Assembly (NCBI GenBank): GCA_963640855.1 | Contig: CAVIAJ010000003.1 | Location: 53,921 to 117,920 of the forward strand | Direction of reading: 5' to 3' | Length of the DNA: 64,000 nucleotides | Origin: Methanarcanum sp963640855 | Lineage (GTDB): Archaea > Thermoplasmatota > Thermoplasmata > Methanomassiliicoccales > Methanomethylophilaceae | In this document: positions 36,464-44,957 of the stretch, one piece after another | Numbering within the stretch: the stretch's first letter is position 1 | Layout of the letters: the number at the start of each line of letters is the position of its first letter | Translations under genes and position numbers: made by a program | Notes under the pieces: model-generated | Told to the model about the DNA's origin: nothing | Seen by the model: the letters and a program-made list of their open reading frames with translations, nothing else | The model's database searches: none

Positions 36464-38264
36464 TTCCGGTAAAAAACCGTCAAAGACGGAGGATTTTGCA
36501 TTCCTGAAAGAGGGAAAACAGAAGGATCTGTTTGAGGCGATGGTCGCCCTTGTAAAATACATGGGCCCATACCGCCGCGGTGTACTGCTCGGTACGGCCT
36601 TTGCAATTGCCGGGACCGTGCTGGCGCTTATAGCTCCCGAATATCTTTCGCAGCTGACGGACGGTATTTTCTCATCGATATCTTCCGGATCGAAAATCGA
36701 TATGGATTGGGTATTCGGAATCGGACTGACGCTGATTGTCATCTACGGCCTGTATATGATTTTCAGTCTCGGCAATTCGTATATCATCGGCGAAACGTCC
36801 AACCGTATCGGAGATAAGCTGCGTAAGGACATTTCGCGTAAGTTCTTCCGTCTGCCCATGTCCTATCTCGAAACGCACATGATGGGCGATTCGATAAGCC
36901 TCATCACCAACGATTCCGACTCGATCAGAACCATGTCCGGAGAAAGCATCTCCGCGCTGCTCAACGCAGCGGTTTCCATAATCGGAGCAACCGTTATGAT
37001 GTTCGTCATCGAATGGAGATTGGCTCTGTTTGCCGTTTTGCCCACTTTCGCAGGTATAATCGGTATGTATGCCGTGGCTTTCCACAGTTAGAAGTACTTC
37101 GCATCTCAGCAGAAGAGTTTCGGAGGAATCAATTCAATCGTCGGAGAGGCCTACTACGGTCATGATTTGAGTGCGACATACAATCTCTGGGACCGTGCGA
37201 ATCAACTCTACGACAGAGTAAACGGGGAACTGTATCGGGCGTCGTACAAATCGAAGATTTATTCCAATTTGATGCCCGAAATAACGGGATTCATCTGGAA
37301 TATCGGTTATGTCGCAGTGTGTGTCGTAGGTTCCATTCTCATTCTGGAAGGCGACATAACATACGGTGTGATTGCCGCTTTCATCATTTACATCAGACTC
37401 TGCAACCCGCCTATGGCCGACCTTATGAATATACTGGCTAAAATTCAGTCTGTTGCATCCGCTTCGGAGCGTGTTTGCCTTCCTCAAACTCCTGAAATGG
37501 ATCCGGACCCGAGACTCGAAGGATTCGTACGCGCCGAAGGCAATGTCGAATTCAGGAATGTCTGCTTCGGCTACAGCGAAGACAGAGAAATCATCCACGA
37601 TTTCACTTTCAAAGTGAAACCGGGATCGACAGTGGCAATTGTAGGCCCTACGGGAGCCGGAAAATCCACTCTGCTGAATCTTCTGATGCGTTTCCACGAT
37701 CCGGATTCCGGAGAGATTCTCATCGACGGAATACCGACCGTAAGTATGTTGAGATCGCAGGTAAGAGAACAGTTCTCGATGGTTCTTCAGGATTCATGGG
37801 TCTTCAGAGGCACATTCCGCGAAAACATCGCTTATTCCACGCCCGGAGTGACACAGGAGGACGTAGAGAATGCCTGTAAGGTTGTGGGAACAGACGAATT
37901 CATCCGCTCCCGTCCCGAAGGATACGATACCGTTGTCGACGGTTCGGAATTATCGGTGGGACAGAAACAGCAGATAGCAATCGCACGTGCGATAGTGAAG
38001 AACGCTCCGATGATTATTCTCGATGAAGCAACAAGTTCCGTCGATACACGTACCGAGCGCAGGATACAGGAAGCAATGGACAGACTGACGGAAGGACGTA
38101 CTTCTTTTGTCATTGCACACCGCCTGTCTACGGTCAGGCATGCGGATATGATTCTGGTATTCGTCAAAGGAAAGATTGCGGAATTCGGAAATCATGAAGA
38201 ACTAATGGCACTGAACGGATATTACAGAATGCTTTACGACGCGCAGTCCGAATCAAAAAAGTGA
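36456..38264 (+). CDS. ABC exporter half-transporter 2, with in-frame UAG
   Basis: Reading through one TAG at 37089-37091 gives a 602-residue protein of normal length: six membrane helices, Walker A GPTGAGKST, signature LSVGQKQQIAIARA, Walker B MIILDEATSSVD and the H-loop FVIAHRLSTVRH. The TAG lies between AVAFHS and KYFASQQKSFGG, where relatives usually have a polar residue such as glutamine or arginine. Frame and homology continue without any other change. In a pyrrolysine-decoding methanogen this codon could be read; an amber mutation of CAG is the alternative. The start (MTDSGKK) follows GGAGGG and overlaps half-transporter 1. Confidence 0.82.
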
Positions 38265-39461
38265 TTCTCTTTCTCCGTCGCCAATGTCCGCAGCTTTTCT
38301 TCCTATAAGGAATACCGCTGCGAATTCGGGGACTTCCGTCGTACCTGTTTTGAGAGAGAATCTCTCGCCGTTGATTTTGATATCGATGTCTTTACGCACG
38401 GTTACGGTAACGGGATCCGAAGAATAACAATCGGGAAGCGCGTCGCAGAGAGGATCGAAACCGTCCAAAGCATCCCTGGAAACAGGCATAACTTTCAGTC
38501 CTGTTTTTCCGTGAAGGGAACCCGGGAGACGGATAAGTCTTTTGATATCCGCGGTGACAGGTTCATCCACCTCTCCCGAGAGACGGGGTGCGACATCTTC
38601 TTTCATCACTCTGATTAACATTTCCTGTGTAGATTTGTTCATATTCGCCATGTTATTGGCGGTGAATACAGTGTCTTTTGATTTTCTGACATCTCTCTGA
38701 GTGGCTTCGGATATCTTACCGACGGAAGGATAGAGGGCTTTGATTTCTTTGACATCCATTTCGCAGATGTTTTCCACAACTTCCTTCAGACCGTTTCTCA
38801 TACGCAGCCGCCATCCGCCCGAGGTTTCGGGGGGCACGGTACGGAAGGTTTTGACATTCTGCACCTCTTTTCCGTTTACCTTTGCGGTTTTCAGCGAGAG
38901 TTGGTCGTATGGGAATACTCTGTCGATGTCCAATCCGTTACCGGTGATAAAATCCACAATCTCTCTGCGCTCATGGGTACCGAGACCTGTTACGCTGTTC
39001 AGTTCGACATGTGCGTGATACCCTCTTCCTCCGGAGAAATAAATGCCGACATCTTTCTCATCGAAACCCAAATCGCCGTAAAGGAACGAGTCGAGAAGAT
39101 TGATCATTTCTTTTTTGATCTGATCCATCATTTCTCCGTATGACATGTTTTCGGCGCCTTCGAGGTGATCCGCATCCAAATCGAAGATGAGATCGGCACC
39201 GAGCCATTCTTTTTCTTCCATTGTCGGAGCATTGGGCCTTCTGTAGTATGCCGTGGAGTAGTAGCTGTGCTTCGGAACCTGAGTCATCATCATTTTCTGA
39301 AGTTCCGCCTGATTTTGGAAGGCCGTATGCCTCTGCATAAAGTCTCTGTCAAAATACATGAAACCGAACTCTCTTCTGCCGAACCTGCTCGGCATCGGCA
39401 TCTGATTCTCTCTGTAGTATCTCCTGAACATTCTGAGGAGGAAGCGTGAGTTCGAATCCAT
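38253..39461 (-). CDS. priS: DNA primase small (catalytic) subunit
   Basis: 402 residues, archaeo-eukaryotic primase. The catalytic metal motif is DLIFDLDADH near residue 91, and FSGGRGYHAHV holds the second conserved block with the active-site histidine; RLPGSLHGKTGLKV is the nucleotide-binding end. It makes RNA/DNA primers for polymerase D with PriL, which is not in this window. Its start faces tatD across a 53-bp gap with one symmetric TATA element. The 3' end overlaps the convergent exporter gene by 12 bases. Confidence 0.95.
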   Translation of the reverse strand: MDSNSRFLLRMFRRYYRENQMPMPSRFGRREFGFMYFDRDFMQRHTAFQNQAELQKMMMTQVPKHSYYSTAYYRRPNAPTMEEKEWLGADLIFDLDADHLEGAENMSYGEMMDQIKKEMINLLDSFLYGDLGFDEKDVGIYFSGGRGYHAHVELNSVTGLGTHERREIVDFITGNGLDIDRVFPYDQLSLKTAKVNGKEVQNVKTFRTVPPETSGGWRLRMRNGLKEVVENICEMDVKEIKALYPSVGKISEATQRDVRKSKDTVFTANNMANMNKSTQEMLIRVMKEDVAPRLSGEVDEPVTADIKRLIRLPGSLHGKTGLKVMPVSRDALDGFDPLCDALPDCYSSDPVTVTVRKDIDIKINGERFSLKTGTTEVPEFAAVFLIGRKAADIGDGERESLF

Positions 39462-39479
39462 ATGTGTCCGATTGTTCCA

Positions 39480-39491
39480 TAGTTATAACTA
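39480..39491. promoter_or_regulatory. Symmetric TATA element between priS and tatD
   Basis: TAGTTATAACTA is a perfect 12-bp palindrome. Its centre is about 25 bases from the priS start and 29 bases from the tatD start, the usual TATA distance for leaderless transcripts in both directions. Confidence 0.55.
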
Positions 39492-39514
39492 GATTTTGAA
39501 CAATCATCGGTGCG

Positions 39515-40351
39515 ATGATCCCGATATACGACAATCACATCCATCTCTCACCGTCAGGTCTCAACGTCGAAGCAGCGAAGATGTACGAAAAGGCCGGAGG
39601 TACGGGGATGACTTTGGTTACGCTTCCGTTTACTGAATTTGTCGATATTACAGACAGGGATCATTTTGAGAAGACTTTTGAGATAACTCTCTCTTTGGCG
39701 GAGAAAGTGAGGGAATCGACGGGACTGAAAGTAAATGTCGCGGTCGGACCGTATCCGATATCTCTTATGTGGCTTGCGGAACACACAGGGTTGGAAGAAG
39801 CCGAGAAATCCATGATCAGAGGAATGGAAGCCGCCGCAAAGATGGTTTCCGAAGGGAAAGCGAACGCAATCGGAGAGATCGGAAGACCTCATTTTCCCGT
39901 CGAAGACGAAAAATTACGGAATGCGTCGGACAGAATACTTCTGAGAGGTATGGAATTGGCTCATGATGTTGACTGTCCCGTGATAATACACTGTGAATCG
40001 GAGATACAGACATACATCGATCTGGCACGTATGGCCGACGAAGCCGGCTTAGACAGAGGAAAGGTTGTAAAACATTCGTCTCTGCCGATGATAACCGATG
40101 ACGAGAATCACGGTGTGATGCCCTCGATGCCCGCTTCGAGAACACTGATTAAAGAAGCTCTGCCCAAAGGGGACAGATTCATGCTTGAAACGGATTACAT
40201 AGACGATCCCGGCAGACCTGCATCGTTCATGGCCGTAACAACGGTTCCCAAAAGAATTTCGGGTTATCTTCAGTCGGGTGAATTCACCGAAGAGAACGTA
40301 CACAGGATATGCGGAGACATTCCCGACTCTCTTTACGAGAGACGGGCGTAA
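39515..40351 (+). CDS. TatD-related metal-dependent hydrolase
   Basis: 278 residues, TIM-barrel amidohydrolase fold. Metal motifs are YDNHIHLS at the N-terminus, IGEIGRPHF, VIIHCES, VVKHSS and a final aspartate in METDYIDD or LETDYI. The archaeal TatD-like subfamily is uncharacterised; some TatD proteins are DNases. It is transcribed divergently from priS. Confidence 0.85.
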   Translation: MIPIYDNHIHLSPSGLNVEAAKMYEKAGGTGMTLVTLPFTEFVDITDRDHFEKTFEITLSLAEKVRESTGLKVNVAVGPYPISLMWLAEHTGLEEAEKSMIRGMEAAAKMVSEGKANAIGEIGRPHFPVEDEKLRNASDRILLRGMELAHDVDCPVIIHCESEIQTYIDLARMADEAGLDRGKVVKHSSLPMITDDENHGVMPSMPASRTLIKEALPKGDRFMLETDYIDDPGRPASFMAVTTVPKRISGYLQSGEFTEENVHRICGDIPDSLYERRA

Positions 40352-40387
40352 GCAATCTTTAATTCATATGGTGCAATAATCGCAATC

Positions 40388-41128
40388 ATGAAGGCAAAGG
40401 TCCTCTGCGTTTACGACAACGGAGCATTGGAGAACACATCGTACATCGGTGCACACGGTCTGTCGATGCTTATCGATGCCGACGGACAGAAGACTCTCTT
40501 CGATACGGGTATGCGCGGAAGGTATCTGCTGCACAATCTTTCTTTTATGAGAATAAAACCCGATGAAATCGACAGAATTGTCATCTCTCACAACCACAGA
40601 TCCAACACAGGCGGTCTGAAAGCGTTCCTGGAAGCAAGAACGGAGCCCGTCGATGTATATGTGAACGAAAACTTCGAGGGACTGAGAGGATTCATGGGAA
40701 TGAAGGTTGACGATTCCGTCATATCGAAAATGAACATCATCCGCATGACAGACGATACCGAACTGAGCGAACACCTTCGTGTCGCAGGTCCTTTCGGTAC
40801 GGAACAGGAATTCTTCCCGATTCTGAGGACAAGGGACGGACCTGTAGTGTTTTCGTCATGTTACCACTGCGGTGTCAGAGAACCTCTGGAATACGTGAAG
40901 ACCGAATACAGCAGAAATCCGTATGCCTTGGTGGGCGGAATTCATCTGCCGAAGGCTAAACAGAGAACAGTGGATCCCGTTTCGGAGGTCATAGCATCGT
41001 ACGGTGTGAGTAAAATGTACATCAACCACTGCGCCACACCGAGAGGTATTGTCTATCTCAGAACGCATTTCGGTCTCCGCGGAGTGAATGATTTCTTCGT
41101 CGGCGATTCCGTAGAGTTCAATCTGTGA
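40388..41128 (+). CDS. MBL-fold protein with an altered metal motif
   Basis: 246 residues, related to the MBL proteins of the methanopterin-biosynthesis type (FDTGMRGRYLLHNL early, then VISHNHRSNTGGL, GGIHLPKA and NHCATPRG late). Normal members have HxHxDH in SHGHYDHTGGL; here it is H-N-H-R-S-N, losing the aspartate and the third histidine. It may be inactive as a hydrolase or bind one metal only. It begins 36 bases after the tatD gene and is probably co-transcribed. Confidence 0.75.
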   Translation: MKAKVLCVYDNGALENTSYIGAHGLSMLIDADGQKTLFDTGMRGRYLLHNLSFMRIKPDEIDRIVISHNHRSNTGGLKAFLEARTEPVDVYVNENFEGLRGFMGMKVDDSVISKMNIIRMTDDTELSEHLRVAGPFGTEQEFFPILRTRDGPVVFSSCYHCGVREPLEYVKTEYSRNPYALVGGIHLPKAKQRTVDPVSEVIASYGVSKMYINHCATPRGIVYLRTHFGLRGVNDFFVGDSVEFNL

Positions 41129-41217
41129 TACACATCTCTTAACCGAAACCCGGTATCGGTAATCCTTATTATGAAGTACTGACGATACTGCGTTCATTAT
41201 ACTGTGAGGTACAGGAA

Positions 41218-42159
41218 ATGAAAGCCGTATGGTGGTTCAGGACAATCATGATGTTTGTCTACATGTCGCTTCTTCTGATGGCAGTCGGAGCGCTCATCGG
41301 TTTCATCATGAAGTCCAATTTCATCTATTGGAGCATGGCATTCCTCGCGATTTCGCTCTGTGTCTGTTTCTTCTCATACTACAAATCCAAGGAGTTGGCA
41401 CTGAAAGCGAACAAAGTGAGGATCATCAACAGGCAGGACAACCCCCGTCTGTACGATATCGTTGCGGAACTCGCCCAGAAAGCGAATCTCCCCATGCCCG
41501 AAGTCGGGATATCCTACACGCCCGTGGCGAATGCATTCGCAACGGGAAGGAATCCCAAGAATGCCGCAGTCGTTGCCACGACGGGAATACTCGATCTCCT
41601 TCCGGACAATGAACTGAGGGGTGTGCTGGCACACGAGATGTCACACGTAAAGAACAGAGATATCCTTGTTATGGGAATAGCATCCGCACTGTCGATTGTG
41701 ATCTCCTATGTTTCGCAAATGGCGTGGTATGCGGCTATATTCAGCAGGGACAGCGAGAACCGCGGTGCGATAATGGCGGCGGCAATGGCTGCGCAGATTC
41801 TCGTTCCGTTGGCCGCGCTGATGATTCAGCTCGGAATTTCAAGGAACAGAGAATATCTTGCCGACGAATCCGGTGCGAGACTGATTAACGATCCGAAGGC
41901 ATTGGCGGATGCGCTTATGCATTTGGAAAGGCAGAACGATTCAACGATTAAGAACTACGATCTTGACGACATGGCAAGGAAGGACAGAAATTCACCCGAT
42001 GCTACGCTGAACGTCTGCACCAACCGCAACTACGCACACATGTGGATTTCGAATCCTCTCAAGAAGAAAGGATTGCTCGAGTCAATGTTCAGCACCCACC
42101 CCACCACCGAGAGCAGGGTGGAGAGGCTGAACAGGCTCGCTGAAGAGCTGAAAAACTGA
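41218..42159 (+). CDS. htpX: HtpX-type membrane zinc protease (M48)
   Basis: 313 residues. Two N-terminal membrane helices, zinc motif GVLAHEMSHVKNRD, two more helices, then the glutamate ligand in REYLADESGA. It degrades misfolded membrane proteins on the cytoplasmic side. The C-terminal FSTHPTTESRVERLNRLA matches the family. It converges on the HPS-RraA gene with a two-base gap. Confidence 0.93.
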   Translation: MKAVWWFRTIMMFVYMSLLLMAVGALIGFIMKSNFIYWSMAFLAISLCVCFFSYYKSKELALKANKVRIINRQDNPRLYDIVAELAQKANLPMPEVGISYTPVANAFATGRNPKNAAVVATTGILDLLPDNELRGVLAHEMSHVKNRDILVMGIASALSIVISYVSQMAWYAAIFSRDSENRGAIMAAAMAAQILVPLAALMIQLGISRNREYLADESGARLINDPKALADALMHLERQNDSTIKNYDLDDMARKDRNSPDATLNVCTNRNYAHMWISNPLKKKGLLESMFSTHPTTESRVERLNRLAEELKN

Positions 42160-42161
42160 TT

Positions 42162-43454
42162 TCACTTAACGGGTTCCCATTTGGATAACTCGTTAACCTT
42201 CGAGAGGGTGGATCCCCTGCGGATCTCCTCTCTCGTTCTGTTTTCGTTTTCGTGAACGGCCAACGCTCTGTTGGCTACCTCTACGGCTTTTTCCTTGGGA
42301 ACGACAATCAGACCGCTTTCGTCGCCGATGATCCAATCTCCGGTTCTTACGATCTGTCCTCCGACTTTGATTTCGATACCGATTCCGCCGTATCCTTTCG
42401 GTTCTCCTGCGTTGGGTACGCAGGACCTTGCGAATGCAGGGAATCCGAGGTCGATGATATCGTCAATATCTCTTATTGCACCGTCGATGACTATTCCGTT
42501 ACAGCCCATGACCATTGCCGAATTGGATGCCAATTCTCCCCACACCGCTACGGGCGCTCCGCCGACATCCACTACGATGACATCTCCTTTCTTCACGTGA
42601 TCGATTGCTTCCACGGGTTTCGCCCAGTCTCCGTTTGTGGTCTGAACGGTGAGTGCCCTTCCGACCATCTTCTGTTTATGTTTGAGATAGGGGTGAAGTC
42701 CGAGAACGATGCCCTGTTTGTGGAATGCATCCGAAATGTTACATGTGGAGACTCTCGAGAATGCTTCGAACAGATCTTCTTCACCGTATTTTTTGGCCAA
42801 ATCCGTTTTCACTTCGGCACCTGCCATAGAATTTTTCACGGCTTCGGCGGATGCTTTGATGTCTGTGGCTTTGGTGATTCCTCCGCCTACGATAACAATC
42901 GATGCACCTGCTTCGACGTATTCTCCGGCGTTCTCTGCGGTAATGCCTCCGGCAACCGCAACAGGAATGTTCACTGTTTCGACAACTTTCTTCAGAGTGT
43001 CGACGGGAGGTTCCGCACCCTTCATCTGCTCGTCTATACCCATGTGAAGACAGATGTAGGATACACCCAACTTCTCGACTTCCGCAGATCTTCTGACTTT
43101 GTCGGCGACGTTGATCATATCAATCTCAACCTCGGCGCCGTATTTCCTTGCGGCCATGACAGCCTCGGAAATAGTGGAATCGTCCGCAAGACCCAGAACG
43201 GTGATTATGTCCGCACCGGACTTGGCTGCAATCTCAACTTCGAATCCTCCGGTATCCATCGTCTTGGTGTCGGCGATAATCTTCTTTCTGGGGTAGAGTT
43301 TCCTGAATGTGCGGACGGCTTCGGTTCCTTCGCTTTTCAGCAGAGGTGTTCCTATCTCAATCCAATCCGCTCCGCCAGCAACGGCTTCTTCGCAGATGCC
43401 GATGCTCCTTTTCAACTGCATGAAATCCAATGCGACTTGCAATACCGGCCACAT
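42162..43454 (-). CDS. 3-hexulose-6-phosphate synthase fused to an RraA-like domain
   Basis: 430 residues. The N-half (about 1-210) is a hexulose-phosphate synthase/orotidine-decarboxylase-type barrel: VALDF, ADWIEIGTPLLKSEG, IIADTKTMDTGG and VAGGITAENAGEYVEAGAS. The C-half (about 225-410) is RraA-like: ISDAFHKQG, GDVIVVDVGGAPVAVWGELA, GIVIDGAIRDIDDI. Archaea use such fusions for ribulose-5-phosphate synthesis from fructose-6-phosphate by the reverse ribulose monophosphate pathway, releasing formaldehyde; the RraA-like part may act as an aldolase or be structural. A TATA-like run (43481-43490) predicts a leaderless mRNA. Confidence 0.92.
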   Translation of the reverse strand: MWPVLQVALDFMQLKRSIGICEEAVAGGADWIEIGTPLLKSEGTEAVRTFRKLYPRKKIIADTKTMDTGGFEVEIAAKSGADIITVLGLADDSTISEAVMAARKYGAEVEIDMINVADKVRRSAEVEKLGVSYICLHMGIDEQMKGAEPPVDTLKKVVETVNIPVAVAGGITAENAGEYVEAGASIVIVGGGITKATDIKASAEAVKNSMAGAEVKTDLAKKYGEEDLFEAFSRVSTCNISDAFHKQGIVLGLHPYLKHKQKMVGRALTVQTTNGDWAKPVEAIDHVKKGDVIVVDVGGAPVAVWGELASNSAMVMGCNGIVIDGAIRDIDDIIDLGFPAFARSCVPNAGEPKGYGGIGIEIKVGGQIVRTGDWIIGDESGLIVVPKEKAVEVANRALAVHENENRTREEIRRGSTLSKVNELSKWEPVK

Positions 43455-43480
43455 AATGCGGTGATTGGACCGATTATGTA

Positions 43481-43490
43481 AGTATATTTG
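43481..43490 (-). promoter_or_regulatory. TATA-like element of the HPS-RraA gene
   Basis: On the minus strand CAAATATACT, about 31 bases before the ATG at 43454. On its far side a near-palindrome (ACGTCGGACGT, 43492-43502) is present and could be an operator. Confidence 0.45.
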
Positions 43491-43645
43491 GTACGTCGGA
43501 CGTCGTATTCCGAAATAAATAACAATGCCGCTCAGCTCGCCCGTCTCTCATCACTTTCAGCTCGAAAAACGATCATCATCGCGGCAGGTCCCTCAGCGGG
43601 TCGAACATTTATTAACTATTCCGTGCTTAGTCCGAAACGATCCAT

Positions 43646-44119
43646 ATGTTCAGGAAGAGATCCGCTCAGAAGAAGATCAGACTGCTTTTCGTAGATGCGA
43701 AGAACGATCTCCAATCCGACATCGCCGAATATTTCGTGAAGGAGATGTACGGAGACATCTATGACGTAAGCAGTGCAGGACCCAAATCGGACTGTGTCGA
43801 CTGTGAGCTTATTTCGGTGATGTATCAGCTGGGTTACGATATCAGAACGTATACGTCCATGGATTTCGGACACAAGGACCTTCCGGAAGAGTTCGATTAT
43901 GTTATTTTCCTTGAGAAATCCGCTTACGATGAGGTAAAGGATACAATTCCGTTCAAAGCACCTCAGATTCTCCGTGATTTCGGGAGAAAGGAAAACTTCG
44001 ACAAAGCAACGGACGACCTGGAATTATACGAATGCATCAAAGAATTCATTGAGAAAGTAAGGGAATGGTGCGAAACAACGTTCGCAGATCCCGAGAATCT
44101 CAAATCGATGGTCATATGA
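43646..44119 (+). CDS. LMW-phosphatase/arsenate-reductase-fold protein lacking the catalytic loop
   Basis: 157 residues that follow the low-molecular-weight phosphatase layout: KIRLLFVDAKNDLQSDIAEY, then DVSSAGPKSD, LGYDIRTYTSMDF, EFDYVIFLEKSAYDE and a helical end. The family P-loop C-x5-R is replaced: the first cysteine is aspartate (VDAKNDLQS) and the arginine is absent. It should therefore be inactive as a phosphatase or arsenate reductase. It overlaps tsr3 by four bases (ATGA) in the replication and ribosome-biogenesis gene series. Confidence 0.7.
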   Translation: MFRKRSAQKKIRLLFVDAKNDLQSDIAEYFVKEMYGDIYDVSSAGPKSDCVDCELISVMYQLGYDIRTYTSMDFGHKDLPEEFDYVIFLEKSAYDEVKDTIPFKAPQILRDFGRKENFDKATDDLELYECIKEFIEKVREWCETTFADPENLKSMVI

Positions 44120-44631
44120 TCCCGGTAATCGTCTACGACAAGAATCAGTGCGATCCCAAGAAATGCACCGCAAAGCGTATGCTGAAGTTCTCTTTGGCCA
44201 AGGAAGCCAAGACATTGGGTGCGATACCGAAAGGATCGATTGTTCTTTCTCCTTTTGCGGAGCAGGCGTTATCTCCCGCCGACCGTATTTACGGAAAACA
44301 CGGATTGGCAGTTATGGATCTGACGTGGACGAACATCGATGACTTTCCGAGACCCAGAAACACAAACGACCGTGCCCTACCGTATCTTCTTGCGTCGAAT
44401 CCGATAAACTGGGGAAGGCCTATGGAACTCAATTCCGCGGAAGCGGTGATGGCATCTTTAATCATTTTAGGCGAAAAGGAACAGGCTGAGACGTTCATGG
44501 GCAGGTTCAACTGGGCTCCGGAGTTCATGAGGCTGAACGGAGAATTACTCGAAGCGTACGCTTCCGCAAAAGACAGTACCGAAGTCGTCCGCATACAGAA
44601 CGAGTACATCGAATCGATCAGAAAGGGCTGA
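44116..44631 (+). CDS. tsr3: rRNA aminocarboxypropyltransferase Tsr3 (DUF367)
   Basis: 171 residues. VIVYDKNQCDPKKCTAKRML is the DUF367 opening, followed by LSPADR, VMDLTWTNID and RALPYLLASNPINWGRP. The enzyme transfers the aminocarboxypropyl group of SAM to a hypermodified uridine in small-subunit rRNA. I start at ATG 44116, overlapping the upstream stop; the frame back to 44065 is shadow. Confidence 0.9.
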   Translation: MIPVIVYDKNQCDPKKCTAKRMLKFSLAKEAKTLGAIPKGSIVLSPFAEQALSPADRIYGKHGLAVMDLTWTNIDDFPRPRNTNDRALPYLLASNPINWGRPMELNSAEAVMASLIILGEKEQAETFMGRFNWAPEFMRLNGELLEAYASAKDSTEVVRIQNEYIESIRKG

Positions 44632-44673
44632 TTTCTTATTTTGCGTGTTCTAGATGCATACGCGCGTCAAGGG

Positions 44674-44684
44674 TATTTTATTTA
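44674..44684 (+). promoter_or_regulatory. TATA-like promoter before the winged-helix-mcm genes
   Basis: TATTTTATTTA, centred about 21 bases before ATG 44700 and 27 before ATG 44706; the second spacing is more typical of a leaderless start. Confidence 0.45.
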
Positions 44685-44699
44685 GGACAGTAGATTGCC

Positions 44700-44957
44700 A
44701 TGGGCATGACGATGGGAGAGACGGTCCGCCTGATATGGGAGGTCTTCGGAGACGAAAGACTTTCGACGAGAGATGTAGAACTCAGGCTGGCGGATATTTT
44801 CGACTATCACTGTCCCGACGATTTCGCAAAAACCATGATCAAACTGAGGCAGCAGGGTATGGTCAAGGGTGAAGTTTCTCCCGAAAAGGGCGGATGGATC
44901 TGGTGGATAGACGACGAATGCAGATCGAAAGATCCTTCGAAGGTGAATTCAAGATGA
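44700..44957 (+). CDS. Small winged-helix-like protein coupled to mcm
   Basis: 85 residues (79 or 81 if a later ATG is used). ETVRLIWEVFGDERLSTRDV, then FAKTMIKLRQQGMVKGEVSPEKGGWIWWIDD, reads as a winged helix with a tryptophan-rich wing. No family is recognised with certainty. Its stop overlaps the mcm start (ATGA), so it is made together with the replicative helicase. Confidence 0.7.
   Translation: MGMTMGETVRLIWEVFGDERLSTRDVELRLADIFDYHCPDDFAKTMIKLRQQGMVKGEVSPEKGGWIWWIDDECRSKDPSKVNSR

Noticed and set aside
42252..43481. 409-codon open frame antisense to the HPS-RraA gene
   Set aside because: Full overlap with a clear gene, low-complexity composition and no recognisable motif.
44894..44953. 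Longer MCM start 20 codons upstream
   Set aside because: The extra residues lie inside the winged-helix gene in another frame, while ATG 44954 forms an ATGA overlap and matches the usual MCM N-terminus.
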